From Chloracidobacterium sp. (GTDB taxonomy: Bacteria; Acidobacteriota; Blastocatellia; Pyrinomonadales; Pyrinomonadaceae): a stretch of 64,000 nt of DNA. The stretch spans positions 1,984,001 to 2,048,000 of the forward strand of contig JADKKB010000007.1 in NCBI GenBank assembly GCA_016720705.1, written 5' to 3'. Numbering within the stretch: position 1 is the stretch's first letter; every line of letters starts with the position of its first letter. A model generated the notes under the pieces. The model saw only the letters and a list, made by a program, of their open reading frames with translations, ran no database searches and was not told the origin of the DNA. The position numbers and the translations under genes were made by a program. Positions 28,001 to 34,453 of the stretch are shown here, piece by piece.

Positions 28001-29856
28001 TAAAACGCAAAGACCGCGTCAACGGTTTGATGATGCAGGTCAAGGCGGCCGCAGAGGCGGTCAAATTTGATAAAAAGCAACTCCAACTCGGCCTCACAAA
28101 TGCCGATGAGGTGTTGCGAACGGCACCATCGCACGTCGACGCTGCTAAATACAAGGCGATCATTGCCGACCGTCTCGCACGCGGCGAGAAAGGTGCCAAG
28201 GCGGACGACGCGGAGGCAAAAGGCGATACGGCGACCGCGTCGGGCGATCACAAGTCGGCGATCAAAGCGTACGATTCGGCTATCAAGTCCAATCCGAACG
28301 ATGCTGAGAACTACATCAAACGCGGTTCGTCCAAGCTGGCGGTGAACGACGTTAAAGGCGCTCTCAAGGACTTTGACAAGGGCATTGAGCTCAAACCCGG
28401 CGTGCCGGCGTGGCATATGAAGCGGGCCGCGACCCGTGACAAGGCCGGCGATAATGCCGGTGCTGTCAGTGACTATCAAAGCGTAATAATCGTCGAACCG
28501 CGAAATATGGACGCTCTGACTGCCCTCGCCGCCGTCTACGTCAAAACAAACAACAACGCGGGCCTGATCGATGTTTACACACGCATCATCAATCTCGAAC
28601 CCGGCAACGCACGGGCATACCTTGCACGCGGTATGGCGTATCAGGCGAGCGGCAGTTGTCCGCTGGCATTGCGTGACTTTGAAAAGGCGATCGCTCTCGA
28701 TCCGCGAAACAGCCAGGCCTATAACGGCCACGGTGAATGTCGCGAACAGGGCAATGATCTGAAGAACGCGATCAAGGACTATGAGACGGCGGTCAAGCTC
28801 GACCCGTCCAACGCTGAGGCCGTCGCTAACCGTGACAGGCTCAAGCTCAAGACGACGCCGACACCAAAACCCGCAGCGACACCTAAACCGACGCCAAAAC
28901 CGATCCCGACGCCGATACGTACACCTAAACCCGTACCGACGCCCAAACCGGTTTCGACGCCAAGGCCGACGCCTAAACCCGTCGCAACGCCACGGCCGAC
29001 GCCTAAGCCGTCCGGTACGCCATCCAAGATCCCGTCCAAGATCAACATTCCGGGCATCGGATCGATCAAGATACCGGGAGCGAAACCCACGCCGACACCG
29101 CCGCCCACCAAGACCGGCAGCGTTCCCGCCGGCAAGGAAACTCACGTGCTCAATAATGGCAATATTTACGGCGTGTCCAATGGACCTACATCGCCCACAG
29201 CCTTTAAGGTGACCGGCAAATGGGTCCTGACATATATCCAAACCTATCATTGGAACAACGCGACCGGAATGAGCCCCGGATACATCAGCCTTACCGAAAA
29301 TTCGGGCACTAAATACGGTCCGTGGCGGGCCACCGGTACGCCCGGACAGGGCGGCGTCCGCAACGCCTACTGGGAGGTCAGGCCAAATGTCGTGCTCCCG
29401 CCGGGAACATACACGATCGTCGATTCGTCGCCTGCGACGTGGTCGCAAAACTCTCAGAGCGGCGGCAAGGGATTTGCCGTAGTTAAGGGCTATTTTGCCG
29501 GTTCCGCCCAGACATCTGTCGGCGGTACGTCGACGCCGACGCCGACACCGTCCAAACCGCCCTCGACATCGGTCGGCAACCAGTCCGTGACGGCGATCAT
29601 TGAGAATCGGTCGAATATGGCAACGCACATCTTTACCGCGGGCGAAAGCTTCGGGCCCGGCAATAAATTTGCACCCGGCGAGAAACGCGAGGTCCGCGTA
29701 TTGAGCGACTTTAGCGGGCGCATACAATTTGCGGCCGGACGCAACGGCAAGGTTATTACGACCAAGGTATGGGCTGGTACGGGGGGCGACGCCAGCCGTT
29801 ACCCGAGGGTGATCTTTGACGGATCACAATTGTTGATCACTACCGGCTTGCGTTAA
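22021..29856 (+). CDS. 2611-residue exported protein with PKD, TPR and YHWNN domains
   Basis: ATG 22021 is chosen because AAGGAG lies 6 nt upstream and it opens a signal peptide ending TVSAQ (about 24); an in-frame start 45 nt earlier has neither. Residues 30-530 are mostly helical. A glycine/alanine-rich hydrophobic region (about 545-660) could insert in a membrane. A Pro-Thr linker (1217-1283) leads to a cysteine-rich segment (about 1297-1364, starting YFNCLCRCY), PKD/Ig-like domains (about 1386-1770) and a helical TPR region (about 1780-2276; the clearest TPRs are from 2060 on). A second Pro-Lys-Thr linker (2278-2363) is followed by a beta domain with TYHWNNATG and TWSQNSQSGGKG (2370-2495) and a final beta domain. 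Neither common tail is present. No enzymatic motif is seen; probably a large envelope scaffold. Confidence 0.85.
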   Translation: MRVHRVLASALVFVFLVTISTVSAQFSASFKSTSAAPDLVPPVTRVDGLSLASLFPEMAAQDETERLLEQWARSGSPDEAVVDRMMRELNIMSKQDEAALIAKLKAAGVKYSDGPTAFEAVVRETLDRRRYSRVDDAIREVMASYGNELEAVIRTGSSGKRYLQIRGSGDGGAGYRMLFSDDDISFVGPKAEEAARMLNGILENQGLSKLKVKAMDLGSLKNIRGIDLTALDLLEPDKFLGESGVASIKGEMLDKGAVVAERTGESLSMTAKPLRQFVESKKSKMLADLMDDKAVKATVQKFGALTVVGSCERQIVQTHAGWENLPDSEKVKYILRERFALSESGAMRNVAGEAASVTASDIAKLTSLRSELKLRPNLTSAELSWIETLRAQNIDLAFKEIPQRLAPVIATAETTGRSLASNAEVRRMMNELTTGFALMRDRVIDIPEAEMIAKLKSLAGENREVYSALYTSFQQSKDLVEALDQWIASGGTREAFIDMLVKSEGRLARLQQVTARRARKANTPEAKTLTALEEMLGTDLGDNFFMKMAKNPAAKKVVLASLVAAGGAACLKAMYDSWARGNFQEDLSSAAFGLMDFVPGGSEVKLLFTEGMDKTVMVLFIKDALYFSPAWPIALVGDVLILSIDLGGAYRIQMQQQGLIDFFVYNGEYDTSGERPKFLRLKLPAGTTVEREALAKYLFETKALRYRHTGKEYLMNDLSAVSTDLLDKAFIPEDPVTQQLRMAAEQQLAAINHAEALGAENVFSATAGFGRWLFGFETVCQKSEERWCKVFGLLKRKIVDRREIVKEKVMIPQLIEMAEIKRATLAAVNETEGKLDKLQSQIESLRGSKLEVKLSAVVKKQAEDIAASVRSDTTEERDMKSGKHWTAAYDTYLRIWNWQRNVKTNIATKTGWERASVLQFKWTGDFADDERKSEQSRRGFASALARITREITVIKGSTPKTSDVIDKEAFAIMSQVVFPWRAALDEADKDTADQGSTYFTEYEVAVERVKKLYAGSADFQARLDKGAEIRKSNERLTLDRSTSFELRFNDPVLANLYSDGTLSVKWFAALNGSFSPDDTNLRTNFAPYSPEPVKITVIVTRGGVDRAKGSLSVTMNVAVPGSFLELSLMPAKPKPLDIAGIAASIPERFFGGKPRFHYNWTCNNCKVDNYDRSRTAVTAPKNGASSVVCELLVEGANGKSTILLRKELKFDVSGAVKPTPTPTPRVTPTPTPTPRATPTPSPRVTPTPAATPGPIPTPTPAATPIATPTANPTASPTASPTPKPPTVDEETEKKIRYFNCLCRCYSGWAGHIGVYWDPEGKVIPECESSGPCIGGLGAFGCTRRHSFGAPNEESKRCYEGVYGAGTYDEAKADKMRREENKKHAKPLTVKFNFEKCPITAQLGETINFEATIGGGIPPHKYTWTGNGSAKDNKFIFADNGKPGNQTVSVTVTDDEGDSATVSCTVIVEAMTVKIELLDKENKISFGESRSFKATVMSGDKPAKGNFYFLWQPHPEIQFNPFEYTGGSSTTTKAVFNKVGTTSVLVKAFTKEGDKVTPVGESDEIAIEVAKPELELVFSPVKQLVAAEVKAKVTAKIPDRKAIDFRWELSQNGKLLGTSQDSSEITFAPQDLKPITVTVYGRIPVTGEDLGSKSATFTAFPPEIKVTVLGTEGPSPQVWKEGVGLVTVEKAIAIHQNVNLRVDVSPKIEDVRYQWSVNEDSHIVGSDISQAVRINRSQVGSCEASVIIKTKDGVELGRGTGTFSVTISQADIDNGKKQGDVSGKLNEAKAMVQKGLLDEGITTIDSVLAAAPKSVEAKTLAAKWKKERTTVQGQLTKARTLLGQNKFADATKELNVAKALHPKYKPVVDLENEIKDKMGKQDAALKDAIASVRLANEAKDFKKALSLAPQVRTGFKLTPANEAELKRYEDLARERETEKERRRGMLRQAEAKQNSGDYDGVVRDVDEILKSFDTYWSSTIDSEPKTAESLKAEALKRKDRVNGLMMQVKAAAEAVKFDKKQLQLGLTNADEVLRTAPSHVDAAKYKAIIADRLARGEKGAKADDAEAKGDTATASGDHKSAIKAYDSAIKSNPNDAENYIKRGSSKLAVNDVKGALKDFDKGIELKPGVPAWHMKRAATRDKAGDNAGAVSDYQSVIIVEPRNMDALTALAAVYVKTNNNAGLIDVYTRIINLEPGNARAYLARGMAYQASGSCPLALRDFEKAIALDPRNSQAYNGHGECREQGNDLKNAIKDYETAVKLDPSNAEAVANRDRLKLKTTPTPKPAATPKPTPKPIPTPIRTPKPVPTPKPVSTPRPTPKPVATPRPTPKPSGTPSKIPSKINIPGIGSIKIPGAKPTPTPPPTKTGSVPAGKETHVLNNGNIYGVSNGPTSPTAFKVTGKWVLTYIQTYHWNNATGMSPGYISLTENSGTKYGPWRATGTPGQGGVRNAYWEVRPNVVLPPGTYTIVDSSPATWSQNSQSGGKGFAVVKGYFAGSAQTSVGGTSTPTPTPSKPPSTSVGNQSVTAIIENRSNMATHIFTAGESFGPGNKFAPGEKREVRVLSDFSGRIQFAAGRNGKVITTKVWAGTGGDASRYPRVIFDGSQLLITTGLR
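25671..25870 (+). repeat. Pro-Thr linker coding repeat
   Basis: Degenerate CCGACGCC-type hexanucleotide repeats encode PTPTP and ATPTP runs of about 65 residues, joining the helical half of the 2611-residue protein to its cysteine-rich and PKD part. Similar stretches occur at 28853-29036 (TPKP type) and 29531-29560. Confidence 0.85.
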
Positions 29857-30150
29857 GCCGTTCAAGGAGTATTCACGCTCGCGGGCCCGACGGTCATTAC
29901 CCAGATATTGACATATCACTGGAATAACGGGCAGGGAGCAGTGGGCGGTACGATCAAACTGATGAATACTAACGGCGATACATTCGGCCCTTGGCCCGTG
30001 AGCGTGCGGGCAAAGGTCTATTGGGAAGTAAACCAGGAAATCAAACTCCCGGCCGGCACCTACACAGTTTTCGACTCCGATCCGGCGACCTGGGCTCAAA
30101 ACTCCCAGAGCGGCGGCCGAGGAATGGTCACCATCCGGGGCGTTCAATAA
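29857..30150 (+). pseudogene. orphan YHWNN domain, in frame after a TAA stop
   Basis: Immediately after the TAA at 29854-29856 the same frame stays open for 97 codons and encodes a second copy of the YHWNN domain: ILTYHWNNGQG, then FGPWPVS, VYWEVNQEIKLPAGTYT and TWAQNSQSGG. The copy lacks the first strand or so of the domain, and the only start in frame (TTG 29908) lies inside it and has no Shine-Dalgarno. It looks like a former C-terminal extension cut off by a stop codon, or a readthrough extension. Conservation of the residues suggests that the loss is recent. Confidence 0.65.
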
Positions 30151-30211
30151 AAAAACGGCGTTATTAGTATCGTCATTTGCGGACTTTTTCCGGTTGGGCC
30201 ACAATCTCAAT

Positions 30212-30709
30212 GTGGAATTTGATGAGCACGGATCAGAGATATCGTTGAGGCCGGTTGCCGATGGCGACTCGGACTTTCTGTTTGACCTCTACGCGGAAAC
30301 ACGGCAGCACGAGGTTGAAATGTTCGGCTGGGACGCCGCCGCGGCCGATGGTTTTCTGCGGATGCAATTTGATGTAAGGAGCCGATCATACGCATTACAG
30401 TACCCACAGGCCGTAGACAGCGTAATCTCGTGTTCCGGGCAGCCGGCCGGCCGAATGATCGTCGATCCGGCCGATACGGCGTTCGTACTGATCGATATCG
30501 CGATTTCGCGGGCGTTTCGGCAAAAAGGGATCGCATCCAAACTGATTCGAAGCCTTCAGAGCGATGCCGCCGCTGCTTGCGTACCGCTCACGCTGCACGT
30601 GGATCGTACGAATCACAACGCGTTTTCGCTTTATCAGAAGCTCGGTTTTGAGGTATCGGGCGAGAATGAGATCCATTTTTCAATGACCTGGACCGGACCC
30701 TCGCAATGA
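30212..30709 (+). CDS. GNAT-family N-acetyltransferase 1
   Basis: About 165 residues. The start is uncertain: GTG 30212 is preferred, TTG 30194 is possible and neither has a good Shine-Dalgarno. The GNAT fold begins with LRPVADGDSDFLFDLY. The acetyl-CoA site motif A is IDIAISRAFRQKGIASKLI, with Q-K-G-I-A in place of the usual Q/RxxGxG/A. Motif B is THNHNAFSLYQKLGF-like (TNHNAFSLYQKLGF). It overlaps the next gene, a paralogue, by 4 nt (ATGA), so the two are translationally coupled. The substrate is unknown. Confidence 0.85.
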   Translation: MEFDEHGSEISLRPVADGDSDFLFDLYAETRQHEVEMFGWDAAAADGFLRMQFDVRSRSYALQYPQAVDSVISCSGQPAGRMIVDPADTAFVLIDIAISRAFRQKGIASKLIRSLQSDAAAACVPLTLHVDRTNHNAFSLYQKLGFEVSGENEIHFSMTWTGPSQ

Positions 30710-31194
30710 ATAATGAACCGGGAATCTCGATGCGGCCGGTAACGCCGGATGACCGCGAGTTTTTGCTTAGCGTTTACGCGGCATCGCGTGAGGCCGAGTT
30801 AGAAATGTTGCCTTGGGATGATGCGTTGAAACGCGGCTTCGTTGAACATCAATTCGGAGCCCAGTCGGCGCATTATCTTGAAAAATATCCGTTGGGGACA
30901 CACGATATTTTGCTGGTGGATGGCGTGCCGTGCGGGCGGCTTTATGTCGACCGCGGCGAGAGCGAGATCGCGATACTCGATATCATCGTCCTACCCGAAT
31001 TTCAACGCCGCGGTATCGGCACAACCGTCGTCGAGGGCCTCAAGGCCGAGGCCGGCAAACGCTCGGTCCGCGTCTACATAGAGAAGTTTAACCCGTCACA
31101 GAAATTGTTTTCCGAGCTGGGGTTTAAGCCCGAAACGACCGACGCAGACGCGATCCACATCCTATTTCGATGGCAAAACGCCGGCGGTCAGTAG
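30706..31194 (+). CDS. GNAT-family N-acetyltransferase 2
   Basis: 162 residues; ATG overlaps the previous stop. MRPVTPDDREFLLSVYAASR parallels its neighbour's N-terminus. Motif A, DIIVLPEFQRRGIGTTVVE, is a textbook Q-R-R-G-I-G-T acetyl-CoA loop, and FNPSQKLFSELGF matches motif B. Tandem paralogues may form a heterodimer or act on related substrates. Its 3' end overlaps the convergent hydroxylase gene by 7 nt. Confidence 0.9.
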   Translation: MNNEPGISMRPVTPDDREFLLSVYAASREAELEMLPWDDALKRGFVEHQFGAQSAHYLEKYPLGTHDILLVDGVPCGRLYVDRGESEIAILDIIVLPEFQRRGIGTTVVEGLKAEAGKRSVRVYIEKFNPSQKLFSELGFKPETTDADAIHILFRWQNAGGQ

Positions 31195-31754
31195 ACGGAA
31201 TCTTCGATCATAGTTGTCAGCCAATTATTAACGACACAGTCGATCACGAGATGAATCCGGTCGGTCGCGCCGCGGTTGGCGACGCTATGATAGTTGTTTA
31301 CGTTTAGGTACCAAGCCTCGCCCGGAGCCATTTGGACGCGTTCGTCGGCAAGCATAAATTCGACTTCGTCATTGGTGGCGGCCGGAATATGGATACGGCA
31401 AACGCCGTCTTCGAGCCCGAGGGCGTAATCGCGATGCCGTCTGATTTGGGCGCCGGCGGCGAGTTTCATAAACCGAACCGTCTCCATTTCGCACTCGAAG
31501 GCGGTCAGCACTTCGGGCACGTAACGGCAGATGGACATCTGTTCGGTCTCGACATAGCCATCCGTCGCGTTCGGGTCGGGAAAGATCGCCGAATTGCCGC
31601 CCTTCACCGCTCGCAGCGGTATCACGCTCCACTCGCCTTCGTAGTTGTGGATGTTGAAATGGGGTATCCACTCGTCCGCCGCGAAACGGTCCGCATCGGC
31701 AGCCAGCATTTCATAATCAAATCGAATCGGTAGTTTTGCTTTAATGATCGTCAT
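31188..31754 (-). CDS. aspartyl/asparaginyl beta-hydroxylase-like 2OG-Fe(II) oxygenase
   Basis: 188 residues. The double-stranded beta-helix of the Asp_Arg_Hydrox family is shown by RRHRDYALGLEDG (metal HxD near residue 107), GEAWYLNVNNYHSVANRG, and RIHLVIDC with the distal His. It would use 2-oxoglutarate, O2 and Fe(II) to hydroxylate an Asp/Asn, possibly on a peptide or small molecule. It overlaps the convergent GNAT gene by 7 nt. The pairing with two acetyltransferases suggests modification of a common peptide or metabolite, which is inference only. Confidence 0.88.
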   Translation of the reverse strand: MTIIKAKLPIRFDYEMLAADADRFAADEWIPHFNIHNYEGEWSVIPLRAVKGGNSAIFPDPNATDGYVETEQMSICRYVPEVLTAFECEMETVRFMKLAAGAQIRRHRDYALGLEDGVCRIHIPAATNDEVEFMLADERVQMAPGEAWYLNVNNYHSVANRGATDRIHLVIDCVVNNWLTTMIEDSVY

Positions 31755-31982
31755 CTCAATTCACGCACCGCCGTTCAGCTGATCACAACTTTACTTTGTG
31801 ACAGTGTACTCCAAAGTTTGGTTCGCCTGCCTCATTGTTGAGACAAAGAGTTTAGGTTTGAGGTAAATTTTTGCGTGGATTCGGCGATCGCTTGTGTGCT
31901 AGTATTATGTTCGATCACTCAAGGGCTTCTGGCGACTCTGAATACGATTTAGGTTTTAGGTACTGTTCTATCTCTCGGTGCT
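31755..31982. other. 228-nt divergent region upstream of the collar operon
   Basis: It holds an everted repeat, TCACAA-N7-TTGTGA (31783-31801), close to the hydroxylase start, and a TATTAT hexamer at 31903-31908 that could be the -10 of the plus-strand operon, though its -35 is weak. No gene is seen. Confidence 0.4.
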
Positions 31983-32297
31983 ATGGATGAAGTCGATACC
32001 AATTTGCCGACGCTTGACGATTTTTCGGTGCAATTAAACTCAAAATTCCATATCGCGTCGGAAACGCAGCCATCATTTGATGCTGAACTGGTCGAGGTCG
32101 AGCAAACGATCTCAAACTCAGTTCAGATGAGTTTTTCGTTAATATTCAGGGCTCCGGCGGACACACCTCCCGCCCAGAGTCTTTACAATGTGGCCCATCC
32201 GGTCCTTGGTGAAATGCTGATATTTCTCGTACCGATCAAAATGAACGATCAAGGGCTTTTTTTTGAGGCTGTGTTCAATAAACTGTTGTTGAAATGA
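31983..32297 (+). CDS. DUF6916-like protein 1 (cytoplasmic)
   Basis: 104 residues with no signal peptide and no Shine-Dalgarno. It matches the short domain found beside tail-collar genes: a central MSFSLIFRAPADTPPAQSLY (the FSLxFxGPxxxPxxQ pattern), then HPVLGEMLIFLVPI and a terminal FEAVFN. It is the first gene of a tightly spaced plus-strand unit with another DUF6916 copy, three collar proteins and a giant exoprotein. The family has no known function; context suggests a chaperone, base or anchor for collar-type fibres. Confidence 0.75.
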   Translation: MDEVDTNLPTLDDFSVQLNSKFHIASETQPSFDAELVEVEQTISNSVQMSFSLIFRAPADTPPAQSLYNVAHPVLGEMLIFLVPIKMNDQGLFFEAVFNKLLLK

Positions 32298-32340
32298 GGC
32301 TCGTCCGCCGGGTGGACACCTTGTGTAGGGATCGCAAAAT

Positions 32341-32787
32341 ATGAAGATATCAAGGCGAAAGTTCGTAGTTGCCGCCCCGCTTGCGGCCGGAATGTTGGTA
32401 CAGATGAATTCGGTAGCGTCGGCTCAGTTTGCCATCGCCGGTTCTCCGGATGCGGCTGTTGCTCCATTTTCGTGGGACAGTTTTTATCCGTACTTGACCA
32501 CATCATTTACTTTTCGCGACGCTGCGGATATGCCGGTTGAGATGCGGCTTATGCAGATGACCGACAACCGTACGCCGCAGACGGCGGCCGAAGGCGAGTG
32601 TTTCTCATTGATATTTACGGGGCCGGCCAATCAACCGCTAAAGCACGGCGTTTATACGATCGAGCATTTTGCTCTCGGCACCATGAGCCTTCTTGTCACG
32701 CAGGGCGTCACGCGAAAGAGTGTCATCAGGTACGAAGCGATCATCAATCGAATGACGCCGATTCAAAAGAATACGGTTAGACGCTAG
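32341..32787 (+). CDS. DUF6916-like protein 2 with Tat signal
   Basis: 148 residues. The N-terminus MKISRRKFVVAAPLAAG is a classical twin-arginine signal (SRRKFV), with cleavage near ASA-Q. The mature part repeats the DUF6916 pattern: CFSLIFTGPANQPLKHGVYTI-type core with EHFALGTMSLLVTQG and IRYEAIIN at the end. It is therefore an exported paralogue of the preceding gene, giving one cytoplasmic and one Tat-exported version in the same operon. That suggests folding before export, or a role on both sides of the membrane. Confidence 0.78.
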   Translation: MKISRRKFVVAAPLAAGMLVQMNSVASAQFAIAGSPDAAVAPFSWDSFYPYLTTSFTFRDAADMPVEMRLMQMTDNRTPQTAAEGECFSLIFTGPANQPLKHGVYTIEHFALGTMSLLVTQGVTRKSVIRYEAIINRMTPIQKNTVRR

Positions 32788-32809
32788 ATTTACGGAGAAG
32801 TTAAAGATT

Positions 32810-33325
32810 ATGGCCACTCCATTTATTGGACAGATAATGATGTTTGGAGGCAATTTCGCACCGCTCGGATGGGCATTTTGCGACGGATCACTGCAGGCGA
32901 TCTCGCAGAATGAGACCTTGTTTGCGTTGATCGGTACTACCTATGGCGGCGATGGCCAGACGACGTTCGCCTTGCCCGATCTTCGCGGACGCATACCGAT
33001 ACATCAGGGCACCGGCCCCGGACTGAGTCAATATACGATCGGCCAATTGGGGGGAGTCGAAACTGTAACGCTGACGGCGGTCCAACTCGGCGGCCATACT
33101 CACGCCATTCAGGCAAACAACAAGTCGGGCAGTTCGGCATCGCCGGGCGGCAACATCGTCGCCGGTACTGCCGTCAATCCGTACTCGACCGGGACAGGCG
33201 ACGTCAATATGGGGGCCGCGACCATTGGCGCCGCCGGCGGTTCGCAGCCGCACTCAAATATGATGCCGTTTTTGGCCGTTTCGTTCGTGATCTCATTGTT
33301 TGGTATTTTCCCCTCGCAGAACTGA
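32810..33325 (+). CDS. tail-collar/MdpB-like fibre protein 1
   Basis: 171 residues. It has the phage tail collar (PF07484-type) fold of microcystin-dependent-protein homologues: FIGQIMMFGGNFAPLGWAFC, LFALIGTTYGGDGQTTFALP, DLRGRIPIHQGTGPG, then QLGGVETVTL, HTHAIQA with the conserved His pair, and a C-terminal hydrophobic FVISLFGIFPSQN. In phages such domains join tail-fibre subunits; in many free-living bacteria a triplet of them occurs without a phage. No signal peptide is seen. It is first of three tandem paralogues. Confidence 0.9.
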   Translation: MATPFIGQIMMFGGNFAPLGWAFCDGSLQAISQNETLFALIGTTYGGDGQTTFALPDLRGRIPIHQGTGPGLSQYTIGQLGGVETVTLTAVQLGGHTHAIQANNKSGSSASPGGNIVAGTAVNPYSTGTGDVNMGAATIGAAGGSQPHSNMMPFLAVSFVISLFGIFPSQN

Positions 33326-33357
33326 CGATCGCTTTGCACTTGAAGAAATAAATTATT

Positions 33358-33858
33358 ATGTCAGAACCATTTATTGCCGAGATACAAATGTTTGCTTTTG
33401 CCTTTGCTCCCCGCGGATGGGCTTCGTGCAACGGGCAGCTTTTGCCCATAAATCAAAATCAGGCGCTGTTTTCACTGCTTGGAACGACGTATGGCGGCAA
33501 TGGTCAGACCAACTTCGCATTGCCTGACCTGCGAAGCAGGACGCCCGTAAATCCCGGAACCGAGATCGTTTTAGGTCAAGTAGGCGGGGTTGAAACAGTC
33601 ACGTTGTCGAACTCTGAGATACCCCAGCACACTCACACGCTCAACGCGTCTGCCGGAGCGATAACGGGCGGTTCGCCGTCGGGCACTTTCCTGACGACCC
33701 AACCGACGGATGCGATGTATACGATACCGGCAAATGCTAATGTCAGTATGGCGGGACAGGCGGCATCCAATGGCTCTCAGGCACACACAAATATACAGCC
33801 CTATTTGGTAGTCAATTTTTGCATTGCGCTACAAGGTATATTTCCGTCACGAAATTAA
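33358..33858 (+). CDS. tail-collar/MdpB-like fibre protein 2
   Basis: 166 residues, 32 nt after its paralogue. Key blocks: FIAEIQMFAFAFAPRGWASC, LFSLLGTTYGGNGQTNFALP, DLRSRTPVNPG, QVGGVETVTLSNSEIPQHTH and FCIALQGIFPSRN. It is the most divergent of the three in the glycine-rich middle, and its collar loop is shorter. Probably a structural partner of the flanking copies. Confidence 0.9.
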   Translation: MSEPFIAEIQMFAFAFAPRGWASCNGQLLPINQNQALFSLLGTTYGGNGQTNFALPDLRSRTPVNPGTEIVLGQVGGVETVTLSNSEIPQHTHTLNASAGAITGGSPSGTFLTTQPTDAMYTIPANANVSMAGQAASNGSQAHTNIQPYLVVNFCIALQGIFPSRN

Positions 33859-33873
33859 AAGGAGTTTTGAACT

Positions 33874-34392
33874 ATGGCTGACCCGTTTGTTGCAGAGATC
33901 AAGATGTTTGGCGGTAATTTTCCGCCGCGAGGATATGCCTTTTGCGACGGGCAGTTACTTGCTATAGCGCAAAATACGGCGCTGTTTTCATTGGTCGGGA
34001 CGATTTACGGCGGCAATGGCCAGAGCACCTTTGGGTTGCCGAATTTGCGTGACCGATCGCCTATGGGGTGGGGTAATGGCCCAGGATTGACAAATCGCTC
34101 TATTGGCGAATCTGACGGATCGCCCACCGTCACGCTACTTTCGAGCGAGATCGCGTCTCACACACATGTATTGCCGGCGACAAGTAGTTCGGGCTCAAGT
34201 GATAATCCGAACGGTGCCCGTTTTGGTACAAATGGCCGCGGTCGGTCGCCGATCTACTCGAGCACCGCGCCAAGCGTACCAATGTCGCCAACCGACATTG
34301 GCGGCGGCAGTCAACCCCATACCAATCGCCAACCCTACGCAGCAATTTATTTTATCATCGCCCTTCAAGGCATCTTTCCGCCTCGCAACTGA
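33874..34392 (+). CDS. tail-collar/MdpB-like fibre protein 3
   Basis: 172 residues, 15 nt after copy 2, with AAAAGGAG upstream. FVAEIKMFGGNFPPRGYAFC, LFSLVGTIYGGNGQSTFGLP, NLRDRSPMGWGNGPG, LLSSEIASHTHVLP and a terminal FIIALQGIFPPRN. All three copies keep a GIFPxxN C-terminus, which is probably the trimer or fibre contact. The giant exoprotein begins 61 nt downstream with no terminator between. Confidence 0.9.
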   Translation: MADPFVAEIKMFGGNFPPRGYAFCDGQLLAIAQNTALFSLVGTIYGGNGQSTFGLPNLRDRSPMGWGNGPGLTNRSIGESDGSPTVTLLSSEIASHTHVLPATSSSGSSDNPNGARFGTNGRGRSPIYSSTAPSVPMSPTDIGGGSQPHTNRQPYAAIYFIIALQGIFPPRN

Positions 34393-34453
34393 GCGGACGC
34401 CGAGATCAATTAGGATAATTTTCCGGACAATTCAGCCGACGGGAGCTAAAATT

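Noticed and set aside
28000..29727. 575-codon open frame on the minus strand
   Set aside because: It is the mirror of the TPR/Pro-Thr-coding region of the 2611-residue gene, is rich in Arg and His, and has no ribosome site or domain.
31983..34392. prophage or phage tail cassette
   Set aside because: Only collar-domain and DUF6916 genes are present; no capsid, portal, terminase, tape measure, lysis or integrase gene within the window.
34103..34453. upstream N-terminal extension of the 2055-residue exoprotein
   Set aside because: It lies inside collar gene 3 in another frame and would remove the signal peptide from the N-terminus; ATG 34454 has a good ribosome site.
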